In this document: in pieces, positions 1-9,289 of the stretch | Layout of the letters: the number at the start of each line of letters is the position of its first letter | Position numbering within the stretch: position 1 is the first letter of the stretch | Origin: Burkholderiales bacterium | GTDB lineage: Bacteria; Pseudomonadota; Gammaproteobacteria; Burkholderiales; Burkholderiaceae_C | Direction of reading: 5' to 3' | Assembly: GCA_947462065.1 (NCBI GenBank) | Contig: CANHNO010000003.1 | Coordinates: forward strand, 1-46,517 | Length of the DNA: 46,517 nt | Made by a program: the position numbers and the translations under genes | Notes under the pieces: model-generated | What the model was told of the DNA's origin: nothing | Database searches by the model: none | Seen by the model: only the letters and a program-made list of their open reading frames with translations

Positions 1-375
1 CGGGACGAGCCGGTGCTGGAGCAACTCGAAGCCGCGGTGGGTGGCCGGCCAGTTGATGTCGTTGTGTCCGACCTCGCGCCAAACCTGACGGGCATCACCA
101 GTTCAGACGATGCCCGCATCACCCACCTCGTCGAACTGGCGGTTGATTTCTCTGCGCGGCACCTTGTTTCAGGGGGGGCGCTGGTTTGCAAAGTGTTCCA
201 TGGCAGCAACTACAACGAGCTGGTCGCGTTGCTGAAGGCGAACTTTCGGACGGTGAAATCGATCAAGCCAAAAGCTTCGCGAGATCGTTCGTCCGAGACC
301 TTTCTGGTCGGCATTGGGCTCAAGACGGCGTACAAAATGGTCGAAGTCCCTGCGAAGACCGCTTTGCCGGGATGA
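1..375 (+). CDS. rlmE: 23S rRNA 2'-O-ribose methyltransferase RlmE (FtsJ), C-terminal part
   Basis: The reading frame is already open at base 1, so the 5' end lies outside the window; 124 residues are visible. RlmE uses S-adenosylmethionine to methylate the 2'-hydroxyl of U2552 in the 50S A-loop. Three of the four K-D-K-E catalytic residues of the family can be seen: the Asp in SDLAPNLTG, the Lys in LVCKVFHG and the Glu in RDRSSETFLVG; the first Lys would lie upstream. rlmE followed by ftsH on the same strand is a widely conserved arrangement. Family assignment is firm. The gap to ftsH is 131 bp and may hold a separate ftsH promoter. Confidence 0.95.
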   Translation, partial: RDEPVLEQLEAAVGGRPVDVVVSDLAPNLTGITSSDDARITHLVELAVDFSARHLVSGGALVCKVFHGSNYNELVALLKANFRTVKSIKPKASRDRSSETFLVGIGLKTAYKMVEVPAKTALPG

Positions 376-419
376 CCTGGGTAACGATCACGTTCAGTGA
401 CCGCATAAACCACACAGCA

Positions 420-449
420 CTTGAGTCGCATAAACTCGGCACTACATAT
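420..449 (+). promoter_or_regulatory. Candidate ftsH promoter, possibly heat-shock sigma-32 type
   Basis: CTTGAG at 420-425 and CTACATAT at 442-449 resemble the sigma-32 -35 (CTTGAA) and -10 (CCCCATnT) elements with a 16-bp gap. Read as a sigma-70 promoter, the same stretch gives TTGAGT (421-426), 16 bp, TACATA (443-448). ftsH belongs to the heat-shock regulon in enterobacteria, which makes the first reading attractive. The match is partial and the call rests on inspection only. Confidence 0.3.
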
Positions 450-506
450 GCTAGACGTCGCGCCCGCTGTGCACGCCGACCCCGTAGTTGAAGAATTGGA
501 GTGGCA

Positions 507-2411
507 GTGAACAATCAATGGTTCTCGAAAATCGCCGTGTGGCTTGTCATCGCCCTCGTGCTTTTCACCGTGTTCAAGCAGTTCGATCGCGGCACGACCT
601 CTGGCAGCCAGATCGGGTACTCCGATTTCCTGGAAGAGGTTCGCAACAAGCGCATCAAGGCGGTCACGCTGCAGGAAGGGCCTGCGGGCACCGAGATCAT
701 CGCAACGACGACCGATGACAAGCGCCTGCGCAGCACCGCGACCTATCTTGACCGCGGTCTGGTGGGTGACCTGATCAACAGCGGTGTCAAGTTTGATGTC
801 AAGCCGCGCGAAGAGCCCTCGCTGCTGATGAACATCCTGGTCTCCTGGGGACCGATGTTGCTGCTGATCGGCGTGTGGATCTATTTCATGCGGCAGATGC
901 AGGGCGGCGGCAAGGGTGGTGCGTTCAGTTTCGGGAAATCCAAGGCCCGCATGCTCGACGAAGCCAACAACACGACCACGTTTGCCGATGTCGCGGGCTG
1001 CGACGAAGCGAAGGAAGAGGTCAAGGAACTGGTCGATTTCCTGAAAGACCCACAGCGGTTCCAGAAACTGGGCGGGCGCATACCGCGTGGTGTGCTTCTA
1101 GTTGGCCCACCGGGAACAGGCAAGACGTTGCTGGCTAAGGCCATTGCCGGTGAAGCCAAGGTGCCGTTCTTCAGTATCTCGGGTTCTGACTTCGTTGAAA
1201 TGTTCGTCGGCGTGGGCGCAGCGCGAGTGCGCGACATGTTTGAGCAGGCCAAGAAGAGTGCGCCTTGCATCATCTTTGTGGACGAAATCGATGCCGTCGG
1301 CCGTCACCGTGGTGCGGGCCTTGGCGGGGGCAACGACGAGCGCGAGCAAACGCTGAACCAGATGCTGGTCGAAATGGACGGTTTCGAGACCAATCTCGGT
1401 GTGATCGTGATGGCGGCGACCAACCGTCCGGACATCCTGGACCCGGCGCTGCTTCGGCCAGGCCGCTTCGACCGCCAAGTCTATGTAACCCTGCCGGACG
1501 TGCGTGGTCGCGAGCAGATCCTGAACGTGCACATGCGCAAGGTGCCAGTGGGGCAGGACATCCGTGCCGACATCCTGGCACGTGGTACCCCGGGCTTCTC
1601 GGGCGCCGATCTGGCTAATCTGGTCAATGAAGCCGCCTTGTTCGCCGCGCGGCGCGCGGGTCGAGTCGTTGAGATGATGGACTTCGAGAAGGCCAAGGAC
1701 AAGATCATGATGGGGCCTGAGCGCAAGTCCATGATCATGCCGGAGGAGGAGCGCAAGAACACGGCCTACCATGAGTCCGGTCACGCGTTGGTGGCTCGCC
1801 TGATGCCGAAGACCGACCCGGTGCACAAGGTGACGGTGATTCCCCGCGGCCGTGCGCTGGGCGTGACCATGCAGCTACCCGAAGGGGACCGCTACAGCCT
1901 CGACAAGGAGCGGATGCTGTCTACGATCTCGGTGCTTTTTGGCGGGCGGATTGCTGAGGAGGTGTTCATGAACCAGATGACCACAGGCGCCAGCAACGAC
2001 TTCGAGCGCGCCACACAGATCGCCCGCGATATGGTCACCCGCTACGGCATGACCGATGAGCTGGGCCCGATGGTCTACGCAGAGAACGAGGGCGAGGTTT
2101 TTCTGGGCCGTTCAGTGACCAAGACAACCACGATGTCCGAGGAAACGATGCGCAAGGTGGATGGTGTGATTCGCCGCATCATCGATGAGCAGTACCTGAT
2201 TGCGCGAAAGCATATCGAGGACAACAAGGACAAGATGCACGTGATGGCGAAGGCGCTACTGGAGTGGGAAACCATCGACAGCGACCAGATCGACGACATC
2301 ATGAATGGCAAACCGCCGCGCGCGCCCAAGGACTGGACCTCCTCGTCCAGCCGCTCCAGTGGTGGGCCTCAATCCCCCGTGCCCTCGGACAGTGCACCAG
2401 CTGCTGCCTGA
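507..2411 (+). CDS. ftsH: ATP-dependent zinc metalloprotease FtsH
   Basis: A 634-residue membrane-anchored AAA+ protease that degrades misfolded membrane proteins and short-lived regulators. Two N-terminal membrane segments (about residues 6-23 and 105-123) flank a periplasmic domain. The AAA module has Walker A GPPGTGKT at 200-207, Walker B ending in DEID at 259-262 and the second region of homology [20 protein letters not shown]. The zinc protease motif is HESGH starting at residue 422, with the third ligand Asp in [12 protein letters not shown]. The GTG at 507 is preferred because GGAG lies 5 nt before it and homologues begin NNQWFSK; a GTG at 501 would add two residues. The C-terminus ends in a Ser/Pro-rich tail. 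Confidence 0.96.
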   Translation: MNNQWFSKIAVWLVIALVLFTVFKQFDRGTTSGSQIGYSDFLEEVRNKRIKAVTLQEGPAGTEIIATTTDDKRLRSTATYLDRGLVGDLINSGVKFDVKPREEPSLLMNILVSWGPMLLLIGVWIYFMRQMQGGGKGGAFSFGKSKARMLDEANNTTTFADVAGCDEAKEEVKELVDFLKDPQRFQKLGGRIPRGVLLVGPPGTGKTLLAKAIAGEAKVPFFSISGSDFVEMFVGVGAARVRDMFEQAKKSAPCIIFVDEIDAVGRHRGAGLGGGNDEREQTLNQMLVEMDGFETNLGVIVMAATNRPDILDPALLRPGRFDRQVYVTLPDVRGREQILNVHMRKVPVGQDIRADILARGTPGFSGADLANLVNEAALFAARRAGRVVEMMDFEKAKDKIMMGPERKSMIMPEEERKNTAYHESGHALVARLMPKTDPVHKVTVIPRGRALGVTMQLPEGDRYSLDKERMLSTISVLFGGRIAEEVFMNQMTTGASNDFERATQIARDMVTRYGMTDELGPMVYAENEGEVFLGRSVTKTTTMSEETMRKVDGVIRRIIDEQYLIARKHIEDNKDKMHVMAKALLEWETIDSDQIDDIMNGKPPRAPKDWTSSSSRSSGGPQSPVPSDSAPAAA

Positions 2412-2431
2412 CGATCTCTGGTTGTCATTTC

Positions 2432-2452
2432 ACGGGGCTTCGGCCCCGTTTT
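2432..2452 (+). terminator. Rho-independent terminator after ftsH
   Basis: A 7-bp stem ACGGGGC/GCCCCGT closed by a TTCG tetraloop is followed by four T residues. It starts 20 bp after the ftsH stop codon and 50 bp before folP, so folP-glmM probably have at least partly separate expression. Confidence 0.75.
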
Positions 2453-2502
2453 CATGGGCGCTGACTTTTTCAGATGCCTGAAGGTGTCGATTTCGGCATG
2501 TC

Positions 2503-3360
2503 ATGCACTGGCAAACCACTCACCATCAGATTGATCTCTGCGTGCCCAGGGTCATGGGCATCGTCAACACTACGCCCGACTCCTTCGCGGACGGTGGGCA
2601 GTTCTCGAGTTTGGCCGAAGCCATCGATCATTGCCGGCGTCTGATCGACGCCGGCGCCGACATCCTGGACATCGGAGGCGAGTCGAGCCGGCCAGGTGCC
2701 GAGCCGGTGTCATTGGACGAAGAGCGTCGGCGGGTGCTACCAGTTCTTGAAGCGGTGTTGGCGATGGGACACCCGGTGTCAATTGACACTACCAAGCCTG
2801 CCTTGATGACCGAGGCCTTGACCTGGGGTGTCGACATCGTCAATGACATTAATGCACTCAAGGCGCCAGGCGCGCTTGAGGCAGTCGCTGCCCACCCGGC
2901 CTGTGGGATTTGCCTGATGCACATGAAGGGCGATCCGACGTCCATGCAGTCGCAAGCCCGCTACGACGATGTGCTGGCAGATGTCGCGTCGATGCTCCGA
3001 GGTCGTGTCGACGAACTGACGGCTCGCGGTATTGCGACCGAGCGCATCGTGCTTGATCCTGGCATAGGCTTCGGCAAGACGGTCGAGCACAACCTGGAAC
3101 TGTTGCGCCGCCAGCGCGAATTGCTTTCGCTGGGTCGGCCCTTGCTGGTGGGCTGGTCGCGCAAGTCGACCCTGGGCGCACTGACTGGGCGCGCAGTCGG
3201 TAATCGTTTGGCCGCCAGTCTTGCCGCGGCCTTGGCGTCAGTGCTCAACGGTGCCAGCATCGTTCGCGTACACGATGTCGCTGCCACGGTCGATGCATTG
3301 AAGGTTTGGCGCGCGGCGGGACTGCCGATAACCAAGGCTACCCTTGATCAATTGCAATGA
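2503..3360 (+). CDS. folP: Dihydropteroate synthase
   Basis: A 285-residue enzyme that condenses 6-hydroxymethyl-7,8-dihydropterin diphosphate with 4-aminobenzoate in folate synthesis; it is the sulfonamide target. The TIM-barrel signatures are present: [16 protein letters not shown] near the N-terminus, [20 protein letters not shown] and GWSRKST. Length is normal for the family. It is followed 13 bp later by glmM on the same strand, a pairing conserved across proteobacteria, so the two are probably co-transcribed. No strong Shine-Dalgarno sequence precedes ATG 2503, but the first conserved motif begins only about 17 residues into the protein, which supports this start. Confidence 0.96.
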   Translation: MHWQTTHHQIDLCVPRVMGIVNTTPDSFADGGQFSSLAEAIDHCRRLIDAGADILDIGGESSRPGAEPVSLDEERRRVLPVLEAVLAMGHPVSIDTTKPALMTEALTWGVDIVNDINALKAPGALEAVAAHPACGICLMHMKGDPTSMQSQARYDDVLADVASMLRGRVDELTARGIATERIVLDPGIGFGKTVEHNLELLRRQRELLSLGRPLLVGWSRKSTLGALTGRAVGNRLAASLAAALASVLNGASIVRVHDVAATVDALKVWRAAGLPITKATLDQLQ

Positions 3361-3373
3361 GAGCCCAGCAACC

Positions 3374-4705
3374 ATGACCAGAGTTCATTTCGGCACCGAT
3401 GGCATCCGCGGCACTGTGGGCCAATCCCCGATCACGCCGGACTTCATGTTGCGTCTTGGCCATTCCGTCGGGCGTGTTCTCAAGGCGTCCGATCCCAAGC
3501 CTACGGTGCTGATCGGCAAGGACACACGCATTTCCGGCTACATGATCGAGTCGGCACTGGAAGCAGGCTTTGCCTCGGCAGGGGTTGATGTGCTGCTCAC
3601 CGGGCCGCTGCCCACGCCAGGCATCGCCTACCTGACGCGCGCCTTGCGGTTGAATCTGGGGGTGGTGATCAGCGCCTCGCACAATCCATTCCCCGACAAC
3701 GGCATCAAGTTTTTCTCCGCACGTGGGGAGAAGTTGCCTGATGAATGGGAGGCGCGCGTCGAATCCTCATTGGACCAGCCTCCGCAGTGGGTCGCCTCGG
3801 CTGGCTTGGGCAAGGCGCGCAAGCTCGAGGACGCGCGCGGTCGTTACATCGAATTCTGCAAGGGTACCTTTGGCAGCGAGCTGTCGCTGAAGGGCCTGAA
3901 AATCGTCGTCGATGCTGCGCATGGTGCGGCGTATCACGTAGCGCCGGCGGTGTTCCACGAACTGGGCGCCGAAGTCGTGGCCATCGGCTGCAGCCCAGAT
4001 GGGACCAACATCAACGCCGGCTTCGGTGCAACCGCGCCCGCGGCGCTGGTTCAGGCGGTCAAGGAACACCGCGCAGATTACGGTGTCGCGCTCGACGGCG
4101 ATGCTGACCGCTTGCAATTGGTCGATGCGGCAGGCCGTCTTTACAACGGTGACGAACTGCTCTATGTCATGGTGGCAGATCGCCTTGCACAAGGCCAAAC
4201 CGTGCCCGGTGTGGTGGGCACCTTGATGACCAACTTGGCGGTGGAGTCCGCGCTGCGGCAGCGAGGTGTAGAAATGGTGCGCGCGCGCGTTGGCGACCGT
4301 TATGTGCTGGAAGGCCTGCTGGCTCGCGGCTGGAACCTCGGCGGTGAGAGCTCAGGCCATCTGCTGGCGCTCGACCGTCATACCACTGGAGACGGAATCA
4401 TCAGCGCGCTGCAGATTCTGCAGGCCGTGTGCCGCAGCGGCATAGCGCTGGCCGATCAGTTACGTCCGGTAACGCTTTTGCCGCAGGTGATGATCAATGT
4501 CCGTTTGCCTGAAGGTCTGGACTGGAGCCGCCACGAAGCGTTGCACCGCACGCAGCGTGAGCTCGAGACCGAACTGGGTGCCTCGGGTCGTATCCTGATC
4601 CGCCCCTCAGGCACCGAACCACTGCTGAGAGTCATGGTCGAAGCCAGCGACCATCAGGTCGCCGCCCGCTGTGCGCAACGGTTGGCTCAGACGCTGGAGG
4701 TCTGA
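3374..4705 (+). CDS. glmM: Phosphoglucosamine mutase
   Basis: A 443-residue alpha-D-phosphohexomutase that converts glucosamine-6-phosphate to glucosamine-1-phosphate for UDP-GlcNAc, feeding peptidoglycan and LPS. The phosphoserine loop [12 protein letters not shown] carries Ser102, the same position as in E. coli GlmM. The metal loop DGDADR has Asp241, Asp243 and Asp245, and the C-terminal phosphate-binding motif is [12 protein letters not shown]. The frame is open further upstream (to 3344, inside folP), but ATG 3374 gives the family N-terminus [12 protein letters not shown] and sits after a weak GAGAG ribosome-binding stretch. Convergent with the fasciclin gene, 15 bp away. Confidence 0.97.
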   Translation: MTRVHFGTDGIRGTVGQSPITPDFMLRLGHSVGRVLKASDPKPTVLIGKDTRISGYMIESALEAGFASAGVDVLLTGPLPTPGIAYLTRALRLNLGVVISASHNPFPDNGIKFFSARGEKLPDEWEARVESSLDQPPQWVASAGLGKARKLEDARGRYIEFCKGTFGSELSLKGLKIVVDAAHGAAYHVAPAVFHELGAEVVAIGCSPDGTNINAGFGATAPAALVQAVKEHRADYGVALDGDADRLQLVDAAGRLYNGDELLYVMVADRLAQGQTVPGVVGTLMTNLAVESALRQRGVEMVRARVGDRYVLEGLLARGWNLGGESSGHLLALDRHTTGDGIISALQILQAVCRSGIALADQLRPVTLLPQVMINVRLPEGLDWSRHEALHRTQRELETELGASGRILIRPSGTEPLLRVMVEASDHQVAARCAQRLAQTLEV

Positions 4706-4720
4706 GCCAGCTTCACGAGT

Positions 4721-5212
4721 TCACTTCTTGACGGGGGGAATCAGCACCGTGTCGACGATGTGCACCACACCGTTCGAAGCTTCGATATCCGCAGTGGTAA
4801 CTACCGCGCTTTCGACCGTCACAAACGTGCCCGACCGGTACAGCGATACCGGAGCGCCTTGCACGGTCGTGGCCGGGCCGTTCTTGACATCGGCCGAAGT
4901 CACCTTGCCGGGCAGGACGTGGTACGTCAGCACCGAAATCAACAGAGCCTTGTCCTTTGACAGCGCGTCCAGCGTCTTGGCTGGCACGGCTTTGAAGGCA
5001 TCGTCAGTCGGCGCGAACACCGTGAAAGGCCCAGGCTCCTTGAGCGTCTCCGTCAACCCTGCGTCGTTGATCAACTTCGTCAGCGTCGACAACTGCGGCG
5101 TGGCGGCCGCGGTTTCTACGATCGACTGTGGCCCAGGTGCAGCAGTGGCGCAACCGCTCAGGATGACTGCCGTGGTCAGGGTCAAGCTCATTGCTAGCTT
5201 GCTGAAATACAT
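4721..5212 (-). CDS. Fasciclin (FAS1) domain lipoprotein
   Basis: A 163-residue predicted secreted lipoprotein. Residues 1-21 form a signal peptide with lipobox LSGC (lipidated Cys21). One FAS1 domain fills the rest, with the typical stretches LINDAGLTETLKEPGPFTVF, APTDDAFKAVP, TYHVLPGKVTSADV and NGVVHIVDTVLIPP. FAS1 domains mediate adhesion or matrix contacts; the ligand here is unknown. The frame is open upstream to 5311, but ATG 5212 is chosen because GGAGG lies 7 nt before it and it starts exactly at the signal peptide. It diverges from pstS. A three-unit Pho-box-like array on its own strand (5305-5333) suggests phosphate-starvation control. Confidence 0.88.
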   Translation of the reverse strand: MYFSKLAMSLTLTTAVILSGCATAAPGPQSIVETAAATPQLSTLTKLINDAGLTETLKEPGPFTVFAPTDDAFKAVPAKTLDALSKDKALLISVLTYHVLPGKVTSADVKNGPATTVQGAPVSLYRSGTFVTVESAVVTTADIEASNGVVHIVDTVLIPPVKK

Positions 5213-5304
5213 TAATAGACCTCCGATTCGGGTTGGTTTGGGGTATCTGTGTTGCATGGCGCCCAGCGTCGCTAAGCTCACGTATGCGAGGGTATGGTCA
5301 ATTT

Positions 5305-5333
5305 GTGACAAATAGGTGACTTCGGGGTGACGT
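5305..5333 (-). promoter_or_regulatory. Pho-box-like array (three direct repeats) facing the fasciclin gene
   Basis: Read on the minus strand there are three 7-bp units, ACGTCAC, AAGTCAC and TTGTCAC, each separated by 4 bp (CCCG, CTAT). This 11-bp period is the hallmark of PhoB binding sites. A weak -10-like TACCCT (5294-5289) starts 10 nt after the last unit, the same spacing as between the Pho box and the -10-like hexamer on the pstS side. The array lies 93 bp before the fasciclin start codon. Confidence 0.65.
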
Positions 5334-5393
5334 GACCCGATCGCGTTGCAAAAAATGATACGGCTGTTGAAGCATGACTTTGGGGTGTTCGAA

Positions 5394-5411
5394 TTGTCAC
5401 CAAGATGTCAT
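5394..5411 (+). promoter_or_regulatory. Pho box of the pst operon
   Basis: TTGTCAC (5394-5400), a 4-bp spacer CAAG, then ATGTCAT (5405-5411) match the two-unit PhoB box (CTGTCAT-N4-CTGTCAT). A weak -10-like TAACCT follows 10 nt later at 5422-5427. PhoB bound here would replace the -35 contact and switch on pstSCAB-phoU-phoBR when phosphate is scarce. The pstS start codon is 63 bp downstream. Confidence 0.85.
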
Positions 5412-5474
5412 ATTTCCCTTCTAACCTCTCTAGTGATCAGTCTTCGCGCGCCGCGCTCACAGAAAGGATTCGAA

Positions 5475-6512
5475 ATGGCCGTTGTTACGAACCGAATTGC
5501 ATCGATCGCCGTTGGTCTGCTGGCTGCAAGCAGCCTCGCCAGCGCGCAGAGCGTCACAGGTGCAGGCGCAAGCTTCCCTGCGCCGATTTACTCCAAGTGG
5601 GCGGACTCATACAACAAGGCGACGGATGTTCGGGTGAATTACCAGTCTGTCGGATCCGGTGCAGGCATCAAGCAGATCACTGGCAAGACGGTGGACTTCG
5701 GGGCTTCCGATATGCCGCTCACGGACGAGGCGCTCGCCAAGGATGGGTTGGTTCAGTTTCCCACCGTTATCGGCGGGGTGGTGCCTGTAGTGAATATCAA
5801 GGGTATCGAGCCGGGCCAGATCAAGCTGACCGGCCAGCTGCTGGGCGATATCTACCTGGGAAAGATCACGAAGTGGAACGACCCTGCTCTCGCCGCGTTG
5901 AATCCGGGGGTTCCTTTTCCTGATGCGACTATCTCTGTGGTTCGTCGCGCCGACGGTTCAGGCACGACCTTCATCTTCACGAACTATCTTTCGAAGGTAA
6001 ATGCAGAGTGGAAATCGAAGGTTGGTGAAGGCACCGCCGTGAACTGGCCAACCGGCGCGGGCGGCAAGGGCAATGAGGGCGTTTCGGCCTTCGTGGCGCG
6101 TCTGCCTAACTCGATCGGCTATGTCGAGTACGCGTACGTTAAGCAGGCAAAGTTGACCCACACCTTGCTGAAGAACAAGGATGGCGAGTACAGCGCACCC
6201 GATGATGCGGCCTTCAAGGCTGCCGCTGCCGGTGCAGACTGGTCGAAGAGCTTCTATCAGGTGTTGACGGACCAGCCTGGCAAGGCCACGTGGCCGCTGT
6301 CCGGCGCAACGTTCATCCTGATGCACAAGGTGCAGGACAAGCCCACCCAAGGCTCGGGTGCTCTGAAGTTCTTCGAGTGGGCCTACTTGAACGGCGACAA
6401 GGAAGCGGCTGCCCTCGAGTACGTTCCCTTACCTGATTCGGTCAAGGCGCTGGTGCGCAAGCAGTGGGAACAGATCAAGGATGCGTCTGGCAAGACCATC
6501 GCATACAAGTAA
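5475..6512 (+). CDS. pstS: Periplasmic phosphate-binding protein PstS
   Basis: A 345-residue high-affinity phosphate receptor delivering Pi to the PstCAB transporter. A signal peptide of about 24 residues ends SSLASA, giving a mature protein that starts QSVTGAGASFPAPIY. Family phosphate-contact regions are visible: GAGASFPAP, GSGAGIKQI, DFGASDMPL and RRADGSGTTF. ATG 5475 follows AGAAAGGA at good spacing; an in-frame extension back to 5346 is ruled out because it would bury the signal peptide and cover the Pho box. First gene of the operon. A stable hairpin between pstS and pstC may protect this message so that the receptor is made in excess. Confidence 0.97.
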   Translation: MAVVTNRIASIAVGLLAASSLASAQSVTGAGASFPAPIYSKWADSYNKATDVRVNYQSVGSGAGIKQITGKTVDFGASDMPLTDEALAKDGLVQFPTVIGGVVPVVNIKGIEPGQIKLTGQLLGDIYLGKITKWNDPALAALNPGVPFPDATISVVRRADGSGTTFIFTNYLSKVNAEWKSKVGEGTAVNWPTGAGGKGNEGVSAFVARLPNSIGYVEYAYVKQAKLTHTLLKNKDGEYSAPDDAAFKAAAAGADWSKSFYQVLTDQPGKATWPLSGATFILMHKVQDKPTQGSGALKFFEWAYLNGDKEAAALEYVPLPDSVKALVRKQWEQIKDASGKTIAYK

Positions 6513-6535
6513 CTGAAGTGCCTGCCATTTCTTCT

Positions 6536-6572
6536 CTCGGAGGGCGCCGCAGGCAGGGCGGCTTGCTCCGAG
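6536..6572 (+). other. Intercistronic hairpin between pstS and pstC
   Basis: CTCGGAG (6536-6542) pairs with CTCCGAG (6566-6572), and inside it GCCGC (6546-6550) pairs with GCGGC (6558-6562) around a 7-nt loop. No T-tract follows, so it is more likely an mRNA-stabilising or partial attenuation element than a full terminator. It fits the need for more PstS than PstCAB. Confidence 0.55.
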
Positions 6573-6591
6573 GGAACCCGACGGAGGACCC

Positions 6592-7611
6592 GTGGCCGCA
6601 ACACTTCCAGCATCCACAAACGACAAGAACTCCATGATGCGGTCAGAGCAGCAGGGCATTCCGCCACAGAGAAAGGGCTCCTCGCCCTGGATAGACAAGC
6701 TGTTCTCGGCGCTGGCGCATGGGGCGGCCATCCTCACCCTGGGCCTCCTGTTCGCGATCATCGTTTCGCTTGTCATCGGAGCGTGGCCAGCCATAGCCAA
6801 ATACGGTCCCAGCTTCCTGTGGCGCAGCGAGTGGGATCCGGTGCAAGACAGCTACGGCGGTCTCGTGATGATCTACGGGACGCTGATGACTTCGTTCATC
6901 GCTCTCTTGATCGCCGTGCCGGTGAGCTTCGGCATTGCGTTGTTCCTAACCGAGTTGTCACCGAATTGGTTGCGTCGACCACTGGGCGTAGCGATCGAGC
7001 TATTGGCAGCGGTGCCGTCGATCGTCTACGGCATGTGGGGGTTGCTGGTCTTCAGCCCGGTGCTGTCGACCTACGTGCAGCAACCACTGCAGAGGCTGTT
7101 CGCGGGTGTTCCTTTCCTCGAAGAATTTGTGTCGGGCGCCCCTGTGGGCATCGGCCTCCTGTCTGCCGGGATCATCCTGGCGATCATGATCATCCCGTTC
7201 ATCGCGTCAGTGATGCGAGATGTATTCGAGATCACGCCGCCGATGTTGAAGGAATCCGCGTATGCGCTCGGGTCCACTACGTGGGAGGTTGTGTTCAAGG
7301 TCGTGCTTCCGTACACCAAGACCGGTGTGATCGGCGGAATCATGTTGGGCCTGGGTCGTGCGATCGGCGAGACCATGGCTGTGACGTTCGTCATCGGCAA
7401 CTTCAATCAACTCAACAGCCTGTCGCTGTTCGAGGCTGCCAACAGCATCACCTCGGCCCTCGCCAACGAGTTTGCCGAGGCGGGTCCGGGCCTGCATCAG
7501 GCCTCGCTCATCTATCTGGGGCTCGTCCTGTTCTTCATCACCTTCTGCGTGTTGTCGCTGTCCAAGATACTGCTCTCACGCCTTGCACGCAATGAAGGGA
7601 GCCGTTCATGA
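6592..7611 (+). CDS. pstC: Phosphate ABC transporter permease PstC
   Basis: A 339-residue inner-membrane permease forming the Pi channel with PstA. Six or so hydrophobic segments are apparent, with the binding-protein-dependent permease motif around EAAYALG-like [20 protein letters not shown] and the family stretch [10 protein letters not shown]. Translation appears to start at GTG 6592, 4 nt after a strong GGAGG; an ATG at 6634 lacks such a site. The stop codon overlaps the start of pstA (ATGA, 7608-7611), showing translational coupling. Confidence 0.95.
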   Translation: MAATLPASTNDKNSMMRSEQQGIPPQRKGSSPWIDKLFSALAHGAAILTLGLLFAIIVSLVIGAWPAIAKYGPSFLWRSEWDPVQDSYGGLVMIYGTLMTSFIALLIAVPVSFGIALFLTELSPNWLRRPLGVAIELLAAVPSIVYGMWGLLVFSPVLSTYVQQPLQRLFAGVPFLEEFVSGAPVGIGLLSAGIILAIMIIPFIASVMRDVFEITPPMLKESAYALGSTTWEVVFKVVLPYTKTGVIGGIMLGLGRAIGETMAVTFVIGNFNQLNSLSLFEAANSITSALANEFAEAGPGLHQASLIYLGLVLFFITFCVLSLSKILLSRLARNEGSRS

Positions 7612-8477
7612 CCGCCATTGATGCTCTTCAGGCGTCGAAGATCGCCAAGCACAACAGCCGAAAACGGGTCAATGTCATCGCGCTGGTGTTGTCGATGTCG
7701 GCCATGGTGTTCGGGTTGTTCTGGCTCACCTGGATCCTGTTTGAAACGGTCCGCTTGGGGATTGGTGGTCTTTCGCTATCGCTCTTCACTGAAATGACCC
7801 CGCCGCCGCAGGCAGACACCGGGGGCTTGTTGAATGCCATCGCTGGCTCGCTGGTGATGGTGGCGCTGGCCACGTTCGTCGGCACCCCAATCGGCATTCT
7901 GGCGGGGGTCTACCTTGCAGAGTTCGGGCAGAAGACGATGCTCGGAAACCTCACGCGATTCATCAACGATATTCTCTTGTCGGCGCCTTCGATCGTGATC
8001 GGTCTGTTCATCTACACGGTGGTTGTGGCGCCGATGAAGACTTATTCGGGCTATGCCGGTGTGCTGGCGCTTGCGCTCATCGTCATTCCCGTCGTCATTC
8101 GCACGACTGAAAACATGCTGGCCCTGATTCCGAGCGCCTTGCGGGAAGCCGCCTACGCGCTCGGAACGCCCAAATGGAAAGTGATTCTCAGCATCACGCT
8201 GAAGTCGGCCCGTGCTGGCGTCATCACGGGCATCTTGCTGGCGGTAGCACGAATCGCCGGTGAAACAGCGCCGTTGCTCTTCACTGCGCTGTCCAATCAG
8301 TTCTGGGCGTCGAACCTGAACGGCCCCGTGGCGAGTCTGCCCGTCACCATTTTCAAGTTCGCACTCAGCCCCTATGAGAACTGGCAAAAGCTGGCTTGGG
8401 CAGGCGTCTTCCTCATCACGCTTGGGGTTCTCTTCCTGAACATCCTTGCGCGCGTTCTCTTCCGACACAAGAGCTGA
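7608..8477 (+). CDS. pstA: Phosphate ABC transporter permease PstA
   Basis: A 289-residue second membrane subunit of the Pst transporter. The sequence has an N-terminal membrane segment (about 25-50) and the permease core with [19 protein letters not shown] and the [15 protein letters not shown] stretch that contacts PstB and its partner. It overlaps pstC by four bases at ATGA and ends 17 bp before pstB. Normal length for the family. Confidence 0.95.
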   Translation: MTAIDALQASKIAKHNSRKRVNVIALVLSMSAMVFGLFWLTWILFETVRLGIGGLSLSLFTEMTPPPQADTGGLLNAIAGSLVMVALATFVGTPIGILAGVYLAEFGQKTMLGNLTRFINDILLSAPSIVIGLFIYTVVVAPMKTYSGYAGVLALALIVIPVVIRTTENMLALIPSALREAAYALGTPKWKVILSITLKSARAGVITGILLAVARIAGETAPLLFTALSNQFWASNLNGPVASLPVTIFKFALSPYENWQKLAWAGVFLITLGVLFLNILARVLFRHKS

Positions 8478-8494
8478 AGCCGGGACCATTCGAC

Positions 8495-9259
8495 ATGACA
8501 CAAGAGAAAATCAAGATCTCGGTCAAGAACCTCAATTTCTACTACGGCAAGTTCCTTGCACTGAAGAACATCAATCTCGAATTACCCGAGCGCAAGGTCA
8601 CCGCCTTCATCGGGCCGTCGGGATGCGGCAAGTCGACCCTGTTGAGAACGTTCAACCGAATGTTTGAGCTCTACCCCGATCAACGGGCAGAAGGTGAGAT
8701 CCTCCTGGACGGCGAAAACATCCTCAATTCGAAGCAGGACGTGTCGCTCATGCGCGCCAAGGTCGGCATGGTCTTCCAGAAGCCGACGCCTTTCCCGATG
8801 TCGATCTACGACAACATTGCCTTCGGCGTGAAGCTGTTTGAAACCTTGCCTCGCGTCGAGATGGACGAACGTGTCGAGTGGGCCCTGAAGAAGGCTGCTC
8901 TGTGGAACGAGGTGAAGGACAAGCTCGGCCAGAGTGGTTCGGGCCTGTCCGGTGGCCAGCAGCAGCGTCTTTGCATTGCGCGCGGCATCGCGATCAAGCC
9001 CGAGGTGCTACTGCTCGACGAGCCGTGTTCGGCCCTCGACCCGATCTCGACCGGCAAGATCGAAGAGCTCATCCACGAACTCAAGGATGACTACACGGTG
9101 TTGATCGTCACGCACAACATGCAGCAGGCTGCGCGCAGTTCCGACTACACGGCGTACATGTACTTGGGCGATCTCGTCGAGTTTGGTCCTACGTCCGAAC
9201 TTTTCATGAAGCCGAAGAAGAAGGACACCGAGGACTACATCACCGGACGTTTCGGTTGA
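8495..9259 (+). CDS. pstB: Phosphate ABC transporter ATP-binding protein PstB
   Basis: A 254-residue ATPase that powers the PstSCA transporter. It has Walker [10 protein letters not shown], the Q-loop region [16 protein letters not shown] typical of PstB, the ABC signature LSGGQQQR and Walker [16 protein letters not shown] 8495 gives the normal PstB length; the open frame extends 33 codons further into pstA and is not used. The ribosome-binding site is weak, consistent with coupling to pstA, whose stop codon is 17 bp upstream. Confidence 0.97.
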   Translation: MTQEKIKISVKNLNFYYGKFLALKNINLELPERKVTAFIGPSGCGKSTLLRTFNRMFELYPDQRAEGEILLDGENILNSKQDVSLMRAKVGMVFQKPTPFPMSIYDNIAFGVKLFETLPRVEMDERVEWALKKAALWNEVKDKLGQSGSGLSGGQQQRLCIARGIAIKPEVLLLDEPCSALDPISTGKIEELIHELKDDYTVLIVTHNMQQAARSSDYTAYMYLGDLVEFGPTSELFMKPKKKDTEDYITGRFG

Positions 9260-9289
9260 TTCGTCTCACAGATCACGCAGGGAGTCCCC

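Noticed and set aside
5346-5474. N-terminal extension of PstS from the ATG-like frame opening at 5346
   Set aside because: It would cover the Pho box and the -10-like hexamer and place about 43 residues before a clear signal peptide.
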